A DNA stretch of 29,870 nucleotides from a virus. The stretch covers positions 1 through 29,870 of the IMG/VR virus record IMGVR_UViG_3300021197_001730; one strand, 5' to 3'. The notes beneath the pieces were generated by a model, which saw only the letters and a program-made list of their open reading frames with translations, did no database searches and was not told where the DNA came from. This document shows, in pieces, positions 6,055 to 13,085 of this stretch (positions within the stretch are counted from its first letter, which is position 1; each line of letters opens with the position of its first letter). A program made the position numbers and the translations under genes.

Positions 6055-6382
6055 TGAACACCTCATCTAATGCACCTTGCATAAAGGCAAGACCATCAGC
6101 AGTTATTTTCCAATAATTAGACCAAGTGCTTCCATGCACCTGAGTTGAAATCAGCTGACACGAAGCCAGCATTGCAACAACATCTGCATGCTTTCTTGCG
6201 AAATTACTTTTGGTAGTAAAACCTTTGAAGTGTGACTCAGCTAAAACAGTTATTGCTTCTGCGTCCATCTCAGTGGGTTGTTGCCCAATCACTTCCGACA
6301 CAGTACTCTGCGTCAATTCTGCACTTGAAGCCAAAGCTTGCTCCCGCTTCTTCTGCGCTTCTTCGAATGATATTACCGACAT
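6044..6382 (-). CDS. Hypothetical protein with winged-helix-like end (112 aa)
   Basis: Not firmly recognised. The C-terminal 75 residues (FTTKSNFARKHADVVAMLAS, then TWSNYWKITADGLAFM) look like a small winged-helix domain, so DNA binding is plausible. From the ATG at 6382, which has a good GAGGAAAT site, the gene overlaps the end of the DNA polymerase gene by 113 bases in another frame. A second ATG at 6268 lies two bases after the polymerase stop and would give a 74-residue protein containing the whole domain, but it has no binding site. Both forms may be made. Confidence 0.65.
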   Translation of the reverse strand: MSVISFEEAQKKREQALASSAELTQSTVSEVIGQQPTEMDAEAITVLAESHFKGFTTKSNFARKHADVVAMLASCQLISTQVHGSTWSNYWKITADGLAFMQGALDEVFNEE

Positions 6383-7982
6383 TATCGGCTATTTCCTCTC
6401 TACAAGCTACCTGTACTTCGTCATGTACCCACGCACAAAAGACATAGTCGTTATCCCAACCATGCTCGTACTCTGCTTGCTTTAAATTTTCTCTTGAAAT
6501 GACAAGCCATCGCTTTGCTATTAAAGCACCAGCGCTTTGTAACAGTAAGTTTAAAGCACTGTGACTGCTTCTTGCGTATAACCTTCGTTTGTCTAAGCCG
6601 TGCAAGTATTTTCTTGTTTCGACAGTCGTTTCTACTGCTTGTCTTAATTGTTTGATAGCTGGTATTGCAGCAAAGAATTTTTCTCTTATTTGCTTGCCAG
6701 CTTTTTGACCTTTACCAATAACTTCACCAAGCTTTGTGTCACCAGCACCATAAATTAAGCTATAAATAAATCTTTTAGCGTGGTCGCGGTTATTTAGCCC
6801 TGCAGCTTTTTGGTTAGTTGTGTGTATGTCACCATTTAGCACCTCGGCAGAGTATGCTCCATCGTCCCAAGTGTGCATAAAATGTGCAAGGCATCTGAGC
6901 TCGAGACCTGACAAGTCACAACCGACGAGCTTCCAATTAGTGGGCACGGTAAAGAGTGAACGTATTTCAGCGCCGTAAGGCAACCGCATGCTGGGCACTT
7001 GTGCAATGTTTGGTGCAAAGTGGGTTGATCGTCCTGATACTGCTCCATTAGGAATATACCTTCCTCGCACTAAGCTATTTTTATCTACTAATTTGAGATA
7101 ACCTTGATTTCCTTCTGCTATCATTGCTATTCGCTTTTCTAACATGAAGTACTCAGCAAGAAGTTTAGCCTCTGGGTAGTCAAGTAAGCTTAGTATTGTC
7201 TCGTCTATTTTTGGTTGGCCAGAAGGGGTAAAATCATTTGGTTTCCAGCCATATTTATTTTGTAACCTGTCTGCAATTTGTTGTCTTGACCCTGGGTTAA
7301 AGGGTATGTGCTTTGTCTTCGTCTTAAGTTCAACAATGGTTGGCTCAAAGACTTGTTCCATCCGGCTTTTAATACCATCTCTTTTTTCTGCCAATTCTGC
7401 ATAAAGCGCTGCAGCTTCATCTTTTTTAAAGACAAAGCCTGTTTGTTCCATGTCAGCACACACTTGTGCTATCTCGTGCTCTAATTTGATTGATTCTTCT
7501 GACGGCTGTCTTGACATACAGTGTGAGTGCAGCTTTGTTGTTACACGCACATCTTGAACCATGTAGTCCATCATTTCTTTGCTGTATTCTTCAAAGCCAA
7601 GTTCGTACTCGCCTTTGTGTTCACCAAGCCTATGACCCCATGCTTTTAAACTATGGCTGCCAAACAGCTTCATGTTCATGCCTTCGTGTCTATCAACGTA
7701 GTCTTTTTCTTTAATATTCGGGAATATCAACCTTGATAAAACTAAGGTATCAATTACTTTCTTCGGCTTGAAAAACGGATAAATCTTCTGAATAGCAGGA
7801 ATATCAAACCCTATTATATTATGACCACATATAGTGTCAGTGGATAACGCTGAAATTCCTGCACCTATTTCGTCAGGTCCATATTGTTTCATTATATTTT
7901 TGTCTGTGTCGAAATAAGCTAAACAATGGATTTTTGTCATTTCGTCTAACAAGCCATTTGTTTCAATATCGAATATCTTCAT
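6270..7982 (-). CDS. T7-type family A DNA polymerase
   Basis: The replicative phage polymerase (570 aa), with a 3'-5' exonuclease domain (FDIETNG with Asp5 and Glu7; GHNIIGFD at 53-60; YMVQDVRVT) and a polymerase domain. Motif A is CDLSGLELRCLAH (Asp356), motif B RDHAKRFIYSLIYGA (399-413, with Tyr407 at the T7 Tyr526 position), and motif C WVHDEVQV (519-526). It is about 130 residues shorter than T7 gp5. The thumb insert that binds thioredoxin in T7 is reduced to roughly 15 residues (around 211-226). It starts by an ATGA overlap with the upstream gene, without a good ribosome binding site. Confidence 0.96.
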   Translation of the reverse strand: MKIFDIETNGLLDEMTKIHCLAYFDTDKNIMKQYGPDEIGAGISALSTDTICGHNIIGFDIPAIQKIYPFFKPKKVIDTLVLSRLIFPNIKEKDYVDRHEGMNMKLFGSHSLKAWGHRLGEHKGEYELGFEEYSKEMMDYMVQDVRVTTKLHSHCMSRQPSEESIKLEHEIAQVCADMEQTGFVFKKDEAAALYAELAEKRDGIKSRMEQVFEPTIVELKTKTKHIPFNPGSRQQIADRLQNKYGWKPNDFTPSGQPKIDETILSLLDYPEAKLLAEYFMLEKRIAMIAEGNQGYLKLVDKNSLVRGRYIPNGAVSGRSTHFAPNIAQVPSMRLPYGAEIRSLFTVPTNWKLVGCDLSGLELRCLAHFMHTWDDGAYSAEVLNGDIHTTNQKAAGLNNRDHAKRFIYSLIYGAGDTKLGEVIGKGQKAGKQIREKFFAAIPAIKQLRQAVETTVETRKYLHGLDKRRLYARSSHSALNLLLQSAGALIAKRWLVISRENLKQAEYEHGWDNDYVFCAWVHDEVQVACREEIADNVGNIIRRSAEEAGASFGFKCRIDAEYCVGSDWATTH

Positions 7983-8179
7983 ATTGATTGTGCTAGTTTA
8001 CAATTGGGTAATGTCCATACTACTTGTATACCCTGACCAGCGTAATGATCTGCTATATCCATGTGTATCGCTGCTGCACGCTGATAGCATGCTTTTTGTG
8101 ATGTATATGGACCTTCTGTATCTTCAGCCATCATGCAACCGCCGACTGAAAAGCAAACAAGTAAAAATGCTTCAAACAT
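7979..8179 (-). CDS. Small exported or lipoprotein-like protein (66 aa)
   Basis: AAGGAG precedes the ATG at 8179. The N-terminus MFEAFLLVCFSVGGC is hydrophobic and ends in VGGC, which weakly resembles a lipoprotein signal. The remaining 50 residues have two Cys (KACYQRA and LPNCKLA) spaced as for a disulfide and the phrase GPYTSQKACYQRA that recurs in small exported phage proteins. An envelope location is therefore likely. It sits between primase-helicase and DNA polymerase and overlaps the latter by four bases. Function unknown; superinfection exclusion is one possibility. Confidence 0.65.
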   Translation of the reverse strand: MFEAFLLVCFSVGGCMMAEDTEGPYTSQKACYQRAAAIHMDIADHYAGQGIQVVWTLPNCKLAQSI

Positions 8180-8188
8180 ATTTTCTCC

Positions 8189-9802
8189 TTAAAACGGAAT
8201 TTCATCAAAGACTTCTTCCGATAATCTGCCAGTGTCATTGTTCCATTTGAGTGTGCTGCAAGCACCTGTCTCACCTGTGAACCTGTTTTTGACTACTCTG
8301 ACAGTGGTTTTGTTTTTATCTTCACTTTGCTGATCTCGCTCTAAGCCAATTACCATGTCACTTAACTGACCAATGCTATGGCTGCCGCGAAGTGAATTTA
8401 GTGATACTTGCAGACCGTCTTCAAAGCCTTTATTGCCTTCTGGTCTGCGCAAGTGTGATACTAATAGAAGACCAATACCTGTTTCTTCCACTAGTGTTCT
8501 TAATCTTGTCATGCAGACATCCAGCGCTTTACGCTCATCCGCAATGTCCAAGCCACTGATAAGAATGCTAATATGGTCAAGTATAATCCAAGAACACTCG
8601 AGTCCCCGGGCCAAGTAGCGTATTCTGTTAATGATATTGTCGACAGCAACGCTGCCAAAACTATCGTACAAATATACGCTATTATTGCCAAATAAACTGT
8701 TGAACGCAGTACGTAGCTCAGCAGTTTTAATATCTTTAGCATCAATATGAATTGCTTTGTTAAGCTCAATGCCAATAAGACCGAGCGCACTTCGTTTAAC
8801 ATTTTCTTCAAGGGCAATATAACCAACAGTTTCACCTGACTTTATTAAGTGGTGAGCGCACTCACGTACAAAAGCTGATTTACCTATTCCGGAACCTGCT
8901 GTTACTGTGACTAATTCACCCTTGCGCATACCTCTTGTTTTTGTATTGAGTCCTGCAAAAGGGTAAAGTATGGCAGACGCTGTCTCCTGCTTGCTCACCA
9001 CTTCCCATAAATCTTTGGCTGCAATAATACCGTCAGGACGATACTGTTTTGCTTGCCAGACAGCGGTAACTAATTCTTTAGTTCTGCCTTTTATCAGCAT
9101 TTCATTTGCGTCTTTTAAAGGCAGTTGTGCTATATGAGCTTTCCCAGGCTCAAGCAATTCTGCACAGCTCACTGCTGCATCTTGACCTGGTTTATCAGTG
9201 TCAAAACAAAACACAACTTCATCAAAATTTTGAAGCCACTCTAGTTCTCTTTTAACAACCTTAGGAGCACTTTGTGCACCTTGTGGCACTGATACTACTG
9301 GCCACTTGTTACCAAGCGCTTGAGATAATGAAAGTGCATCTATTTCACCTTCAACTACAAATACTCTTTTGCCTTTATTTTGCAGCCATTGGCCGAAAAA
9401 TGGCAAGCTAGAGCCATCTCCTATAATTCTAAATTGTTTATTTTTATCTCTTGATTTAAGAGCAAGCAGCTCACCATTTCTGTAATAAGGTGCTAACTGA
9501 CACGTTTCATTTACTTTATATCCAAAGTGTCTTGCCGTGTCTGCTGTAATCCCTCTTGATCTGAGTGCTTGTATTTCTGCTTGCGCGTATATAATGTCCG
9601 CTTCCGTATTACTCTTTGCCTGTACTTCGGTGAACGGACTTCCTTCGCTAGATAATTCCTCTTCATTTGCTTCTCCGTAGGTTTCGCACGAAAAGCAATA
9701 AGTATGTCCATCATCATACAAAGAATTAGCGTCACTGCTCCCACACTTCTCGCATGGTAGGTGAGCCATAAATGTCGTTGAGGAAGCCTGTGTTGTTTGC
9801 AT
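8189..9802 (-). CDS. T7 gp4-like primase-helicase
   Basis: A bifunctional replication protein (537 aa) that unwinds DNA as a hexamer and makes primers. The N-terminal zinc finger has four Cys (17, 20, 36, 39; CEKC and CFSC). The TOPRIM primase domain shows VFVVEGEIDALSL and CFDTDKPGQDAA. The RecA-like helicase domain shows Walker A GSGIGKS, Walker B SWIILDHISI, a SLNSLRGSHSIGQLSD segment, and VVKNRFTGETG with the likely arginine finger. The ATG at 9802 has GGAG 11 bases before it. The internal ATG at 9769 keeps the zinc finger but has no binding site. It overlaps the MazG-like gene by 71 bases. Confidence 0.95.
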   Translation of the reverse strand: MQTTQASSTTFMAHLPCEKCGSSDANSLYDDGHTYCFSCETYGEANEEELSSEGSPFTEVQAKSNTEADIIYAQAEIQALRSRGITADTARHFGYKVNETCQLAPYYRNGELLALKSRDKNKQFRIIGDGSSLPFFGQWLQNKGKRVFVVEGEIDALSLSQALGNKWPVVSVPQGAQSAPKVVKRELEWLQNFDEVVFCFDTDKPGQDAAVSCAELLEPGKAHIAQLPLKDANEMLIKGRTKELVTAVWQAKQYRPDGIIAAKDLWEVVSKQETASAILYPFAGLNTKTRGMRKGELVTVTAGSGIGKSAFVRECAHHLIKSGETVGYIALEENVKRSALGLIGIELNKAIHIDAKDIKTAELRTAFNSLFGNNSVYLYDSFGSVAVDNIINRIRYLARGLECSWIILDHISILISGLDIADERKALDVCMTRLRTLVEETGIGLLLVSHLRRPEGNKGFEDGLQVSLNSLRGSHSIGQLSDMVIGLERDQQSEDKNKTTVRVVKNRFTGETGACSTLKWNNDTGRLSEEVFDEIPF

Positions 9803-10148
9803 GATCTGGTGCTCTCCAATCTTTTGGTTTAATTAAATCCCATCCTTCACTTTGTTCACGACCAGGCTTAACGCCTCTCTCTTTGGCCATATTTGCAAAG
9901 TGAACTTCATCCCATGCTTCTTGAATATCGACACCAGCTATTGCTAATGTTCCAAGTGCAAACACAGTTAAATCAATCAGTGCGTCTACTATGCCTTCGG
10001 CATCGCCTTGATTAACTGCTTCCCCAAATTCAGATAATTCCTCTTCTATTTGCTCACCTCTAAATCGTAATTTTTGTATGTCTAAAGGTTCGTGATTAAA
10101 TCCGTATTTTGCTTGTAAAGTATAAATGTCGCCTACAATACTTGACAT
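9732..10148 (-). CDS. MazG-like nucleotide pyrophosphohydrolase
   Basis: An all-alpha NTP pyrophosphatase, 138 aa, which would split a (d)NTP into the monophosphate and pyrophosphate. The metal-binding pattern is complete: RGEQIEEELSEFGEA gives the ExxEE set and GIVDALIDLTVF the ExxD-type pair. The tail contains WDEVHFANMAK and KPKDWRAPDH, usual for the short phage forms. AAGGAG gives the start. Family members include dCTP-specific enzymes. Beside a dCMP-hydroxymethylase-like gene and a dNMP kinase, a dCTPase role is attractive but inferred; other phage MazG proteins prefer dGTP and dCTP or have been linked to (p)ppGpp. Confidence 0.88.
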   Translation of the reverse strand: MSSIVGDIYTLQAKYGFNHEPLDIQKLRFRGEQIEEELSEFGEAVNQGDAEGIVDALIDLTVFALGTLAIAGVDIQEAWDEVHFANMAKERGVKPGREQSEGWDLIKPKDWRAPDHANNTGFLNDIYGSPTMREVWEQ

Positions 10149-10297
10149 TTGTGCTCCTTTAATTCGAATATGTGGTAATTTGTATCTGTGCCATATGTGG
10201 CTGAGTGATAGCCACGCTTAAACAAATTGCGCCTTATAAGCTCGCGCTCTAAGCGCCAGTCTTTGCGTGCTTTGTCTCTTACAAAAAGTGCTTTCAT
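10133..10297 (-). CDS. Small basic hypothetical protein (54 aa)
   Basis: A short gene filling the space between the kinase and the MazG-like gene. It starts at an ATGA overlap with the kinase stop and ends 15 bases into the MazG gene, whose ribosome binding site it contains. The N-terminal half is strongly basic and helical (RDKARKDWRLERELIRRNLF); the C-terminal half (GYHSATYGTDTNYHIFELKE) looks beta-rich. I do not recognise the family. Coupling to the kinase and MazG genes suggests a role in the same nucleotide pathway or simply compact packing. Confidence 0.7.
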   Translation of the reverse strand: MKALFVRDKARKDWRLERELIRRNLFKRGYHSATYGTDTNYHIFELKEHKCQVL

Positions 10298-10788
10298 TTT
10301 TCCACAACCGTTTTTACAAATTCATCCACATCTGTTTTTTCGTAGTCATATGGGATGTAATTTCCATAGCCATCTTCCAGCACGAGTTCATCAAACTTGT
10401 TTAGTACTGGCTCAACATCATCAAACATCTCATTTCTTGTTTGTTTAGAAATTTCGTGCTGTTTAATTGCTGCTTTGGTAGTGGCTAAAATAAAAAGTGG
10501 ATTATAAGCTTTTGTAGCTTCTTTAATTAATGCTTTAATGTCGTATGAAGGACCATTTCGAAACACTTTGCCATAAGCTGCTTCACTTAAAGCCCATCTG
10601 TCTATAACACATGGAATATTAGCACTTTGCTCTAACTTACCTGCTGTGTGTAGCATCAGTCTATGGTAGGTTTCCATGTTCCAATCTTTTGCATAACTAC
10701 AATGAAAATATTGTCCTTTCATTGCTTCACAAAACTTTTTGGCAAGTGTTGTTTTGCCTGTGCAATCTGCACCATCTATAATAATCAT
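10294..10788 (-). CDS. P-loop deoxynucleoside monophosphate kinase
   Basis: A kinase of the thymidylate/dNMP kinase class (164 aa), which would phosphorylate a dNMP to the dNDP. Walker A is DGADCTGKTTLAKK near residues 5-18, VIDRWALSEAAYG holds the DRW/LID-adjacent motif seen in dTMP kinases, and a KQTRNEMFDD segment is the probable lid. It is shorter than bacterial Tmk (about 210 aa). The ATG directly follows the TAA of the 56-residue gene, with only a weak site (TGGTTTTAA), so translation is coupled. The neighbouring ThyA-family gene suggests that its product is the substrate, as with T4 gp1 and hydroxymethyl-dCMP; this is inference. Confidence 0.85.
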   Translation of the reverse strand: MIIIDGADCTGKTTLAKKFCEAMKGQYFHCSYAKDWNMETYHRLMLHTAGKLEQSANIPCVIDRWALSEAAYGKVFRNGPSYDIKALIKEATKAYNPLFILATTKAAIKQHEISKQTRNEMFDDVEPVLNKFDELVLEDGYGNYIPYDYEKTDVDEFVKTVVEK

Positions 10789-10959
10789 TTAAAACCAACC
10801 CAAGTTCACTCCGTTGTGAACTATAATAAAAAAGCAGGCAGTTAAATGCGCTGCAATCCATATGATTTTTCCTAATGCTAAAGCGAACACACCAATTATA
10901 TTCATTGCAGGAATATACGCTTCTCTCTTACTTCCTAAATATCCTGGAACGTGCTTCAT
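10789..10959 (-). CDS. Small membrane protein (56 aa)
   Basis: A short gene between the ThyA-family gene and the kinase, filling the gap exactly. It starts with an ATGA overlap at the ThyA stop, with GAGG 8 bases upstream, and its TAA touches the kinase ATG. After a basic N-terminus (MKHVPGYLGSKREAY) it is hydrophobic from about residue 16 to 48, enough for one or two membrane spans, ending HNGVNLGWF. Function not recognised. Why a membrane protein sits between two nucleotide enzymes is not evident. Confidence 0.7.
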   Translation of the reverse strand: MKHVPGYLGSKREAYIPAMNIIGVFALALGKIIWIAAHLTACFFIIVHNGVNLGWF

Positions 10960-11744
10960 GCTGCTGCCTCATTTTTCTTGTAATGATCAGCAAGAACCTC
11001 AAGCTTTTTAACGTAAACATCAGGATCGTCTGTGTCACACACCATTGTCACATATGAAGAATTTACCAAGCCATCTACTGCTCTATTTTCTAGCCAGTAA
11101 TCAACTTGATCGAAGTGCTTTTCATAAATATGTAATGAGTTTGCTCTTACGTGCAGAGCACCTAAATCAACTCCTACTTTTCTGTGTTTCCACAAGAACA
11201 ATTGCATGTATTTTGCAATAGCTGAGAAAGTAAACATGTCGTAAGGTGTTCCCCACACAACATCTTGGCTTCTCATGTTTACTAATAAAAATAATTTACC
11301 GTCTCTTATAAGAAACTGCATGCCAGTTGTGCATGGTATATCTTTGGAAGGATAAGGGCGTTCACGCCATATATTAATGTATGCTCTTCTACTGTCATTA
11401 TCGTAGGCTAGCTCTGTAGCTGCCCAACTGATTTGATCCATTATTTTGGGACCGTAAGCTCCATTAAGTGTGGCATAGTCATCACTAAAATTAGCGTATG
11501 ACGACATGTAATTTTCAATATATTTTAAATCATTTCTTCCTTGTAAAATCCAAGCTGCCTCTGCAAACATAAAGCTGTAATTAAGGTTTCTAGCTATATG
11601 CCCAACAACTGGGTTCGACATGTCGACATGATAATTATATGCTATGACTTCTTTTACTTTTTGGTTTCTTGGCTCTACTTCAAATCTGTTTCGCTTGTAA
11701 ACAACATCTATAAGATGTGCCCACGTGATGTCTGCTGAAATCAT
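10956..11744 (-). CDS. ThyA-family enzyme, probable dCMP hydroxymethylase
   Basis: A folate-dependent pyrimidine methylase or hydroxymethylase (262 aa). Family residues are present: Arg119-Arg120 (DSRRAYINIW), catalytic Cys138 (IPCTT), Arg158 and Asp161 (NMRSQDVVWG), His205 and Tyr207 (SLHIYEKH). Thymidylate synthase has Asn (E. coli Asn177) in the PFN motif to select dUMP. Here the motif is TPYDM, giving Asp169, as in T4 dCMP hydroxymethylase, and the NMRSxDVVxG and SLHxYxxHFxxVDxW strings also recall T4 gp42. The likely reaction is dCMP plus formaldehyde equivalent to hydroxymethyl-dCMP. Methylation of dCMP is the main alternative. AGGAG sets the start. Confidence 0.82.
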   Translation of the reverse strand: MISADITWAHLIDVVYKRNRFEVEPRNQKVKEVIAYNYHVDMSNPVVGHIARNLNYSFMFAEAAWILQGRNDLKYIENYMSSYANFSDDYATLNGAYGPKIMDQISWAATELAYDNDSRRAYINIWRERPYPSKDIPCTTGMQFLIRDGKLFLLVNMRSQDVVWGTPYDMFTFSAIAKYMQLFLWKHRKVGVDLGALHVRANSLHIYEKHFDQVDYWLENRAVDGLVNSSYVTMVCDTDDPDVYVKKLEVLADHYKKNEAAA

Positions 11745-11757
11745 TTTGTCTCCTAAT

Positions 11758-11783
11758 GAAAAGAGCGCCCGAAGGCGCCCTTA
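11758..11783 (-). terminator. UUCG-loop hairpin before the ThyA-family gene
   Basis: The minus strand reads AAGG-GCGCC-TTCG-GGCGC-TCTTTTC: a GC-rich stem with one mismatch and an ultra-stable UUCG tetraloop, then four T. It probably attenuates transcription between the HTH gene and the ThyA-family gene rather than stopping it fully. Confidence 0.7.
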
Positions 11784-11788
11784 TTAAA

Positions 11789-12007
11789 TTAGTTAGCTTG
11801 CTTGTAGTGCGGCTTGCCTAGATAGTACTCGGTATACTTTGTACCTCTTGTGTCTACCTTTTGGTTTTTCTTAATATTAAGACCTTTGCTGGTAAGCGCA
11901 CTAATAGTAGCTGTGAGGTTTTGCAAATCAAACTCATGCATAGCAACTATGCGTGTAATTTTTTTGCCTTTTTTCATATGTTCAATGAGTCGTGCTCTTT
12001 TCGTCAT
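11789..12007 (-). CDS. Small helix-turn-helix protein (72 aa)
   Basis: A short winged-helix-type protein common in phages. The MTKRARLIEHMKKGKKITRI start and the IVAMHEFDLQNLTATISALT helices, then a LNIKKNQKVDTRGTKYTEYY wing, fit a DNA-binding domain that reads a small recognition helix. No role has been assigned to it in its relatives that I can recall. AGGAG upstream fixes the ATG at 12007, which lies inside the endonuclease gene (26-base overlap). Its last codons may hold a weak phage promoter. Confidence 0.78.
   Translation of the reverse strand: MTKRARLIEHMKKGKKITRIVAMHEFDLQNLTATISALTSKGLNIKKNQKVDTRGTKYTEYYLGKPHYKQAN
11798..11818 (-). promoter_or_regulatory. Weak candidate phage promoter
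   Basis: The minus strand reads GGCAAGCCGCACTACAAGC near the end of the HTH gene. It shares GCCGCACTA with the two stronger phage promoters, and 9 of 17 T7 promoter positions match, but +1 would be A and the upstream half is poor. If real it would drive the ThyA-family, kinase and MazG genes through the UUCG hairpin. Confidence 0.3.
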
Positions 12008-12398
12008 TTAACCACTCTCCTGGGATTAATTTATCTGCATACATAAAACCGTATTTGTCACACCAATTTGCATAACTTGTTTTACTTCCTTTATTGATTT
12101 TAGAGCTGCTTCTGCTGAAGACGAACCTTATGTCTAGGTCTGGGTTTTGTTGTTTTACCAACCTCATTTTGCGTCTGTCTTCGCTAGTAAATCTGCCCTT
12201 GCATTCAACAATAATTCCGTTATCAAGCAAGAAATCTGGTATGTATTTAGCGTCAATTTGATATGGCACTTTTAATTTTTCATAAGAAAATACAATATCG
12301 GCTTCTAACAATTGTTGAGCTACCGCAGCTTCTAATCCACTGCGGTAACCATTTTCAAACTTAATATGTTTAAAAGTCGAAGCTGTTGCTCTCGGCAT
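11982..12398 (-). CDS. T7 gp3-like endonuclease I (Holliday junction resolvase)
   Basis: Resolves branched DNA and helps degrade host DNA. With the ATG at 12398 (AGGA upstream), the 138-residue protein has Glu23, Asp55, Glu65 and Lys67, essentially the catalytic positions of T7 gp3 (Glu20, Asp55, Glu65, Lys67), in YRSGLE, YIPDFLL and GIIVECKG. The C-terminal part SKTSYANWCDKYGFMYADKL followed by IPGEWL also matches T7. A longer frame from 12512 runs through the ssDNA-binding gene in another frame and is unlikely. The gene order after gp2.5 is as in T7. Confidence 0.93.
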   Translation of the reverse strand: MPRATASTFKHIKFENGYRSGLEAAVAQQLLEADIVFSYEKLKVPYQIDAKYIPDFLLDNGIIVECKGRFTSEDRRKMRLVKQQNPDLDIRFVFSRSSSKINKGSKTSYANWCDKYGFMYADKLIPGEWLNDEKSTTH

Positions 12399-12888
12399 TA
12401 GTTTCTTTTCCTGATGAGGTGTGAACGTAACCACCATCTTCTGCTTCAAAGTTGTTGCCCCCAAATTCAACGAGATCGATGATTTGTACGGCATTGAGGT
12501 ACATAGTAACACCAGTGTTACCTCCTGCGTTGTAAGTAGACATGATGCCTGATAGTTTTAAAACAGAGCCATTGCCTACATTTAAATCTTCTGGAATGAC
12601 TGTTCCTGCTCCATCGTATAATACTGGCTTTTTGCTAGACTTAGCGCGAAAGCGGACTGCACCACTTTCTTCTTCGATCTCAAAAGGCCATTTAGCCTTT
12701 TTCAAACTTTTTTCACCAAATTCCTCCACGAAAAGTTCTTTCGCTTTGGTCATTAAATCTTCAGCTTCTGCCTTTGCTACTAGCAAGTCAGTTTTAAATT
12801 TGCCTTCAGTATCAAATCGTGTATCTGGCACTGCAAGCCAAGGCCAAAGTGCTGTGCCTTTGGGTGTAACAAATCTAAATTTGCTCAT
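12370..12888 (-). CDS. T7 gp2.5-like single-stranded DNA-binding protein
   Basis: Coats single-stranded DNA and coordinates polymerase and helicase. It is shorter (172 aa) than T7 gp2.5 (232) but keeps its layout: an early GTALWPWLAVPDTRF segment, an OB-fold core with VRFRAKSSKKPVLYDGAG and VLKLSGIMSTYNAGGNTGVT, LVEFGGNNFEAEDGGYV near the end, and a terminal SNSFDF. The final Phe after acidic residues is the known contact to polymerase and helicase in T7, although the acidic tail here is short. AGGAG sets the start at 12888. Confidence 0.9.
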   Translation of the reverse strand: MSKFRFVTPKGTALWPWLAVPDTRFDTEGKFKTDLLVAKAEAEDLMTKAKELFVEEFGEKSLKKAKWPFEIEEESGAVRFRAKSSKKPVLYDGAGTVIPEDLNVGNGSVLKLSGIMSTYNAGGNTGVTMYLNAVQIIDLVEFGGNNFEAEDGGYVHTSSGKETNAESNSFDF

Positions 12889-12896
12889 TTGTTCTC

Positions 12897-13070
12897 CTAT
12901 TCTTCATAATAAGAATTTTCTAAAATTGATGCTGCTTCTTTGAATAGCCAATTGATATTGACACCTGCTTCGTCAAGCGCTTCAAGTAAATCAATTGGTA
13001 TAGCAATATCGTTGTGAATGTGGGTTACTGCAGATGCAATAAGCCCTTCACGTCTATCGTCATACGACAT
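12897..13070 (-). CDS. Small helical hypothetical protein (57 aa)
   Basis: A short gene between RNA polymerase and the ssDNA-binding protein. AGGAG lies seven bases before the ATG at 13070. The sequence MSYDDRREGLIASAVTHIHN, then IPIDLLEALDEAGVNINWLF and a short acidic end, is predicted to be two or three helices. It ends eight bases before the next gene start. The clear ribosome binding site, exact fit in the gap and ordered amphipathic pattern make it a real gene. Function unknown. Confidence 0.8.
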   Translation of the reverse strand: MSYDDRREGLIASAVTHIHNDIAIPIDLLEALDEAGVNINWLFKEAASILENSYYEE

Positions 13071-13085
13071 GATAAATCTCCTAAT

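Noticed and set aside
12399-12512. Longer N-terminus of the endonuclease gene
   Set aside because: It would lie inside the ssDNA-binding gene in another frame, adds residues not found in T7 gp3, and the ATG at 12398 has AGGA and gives catalytic residues at T7-like positions.
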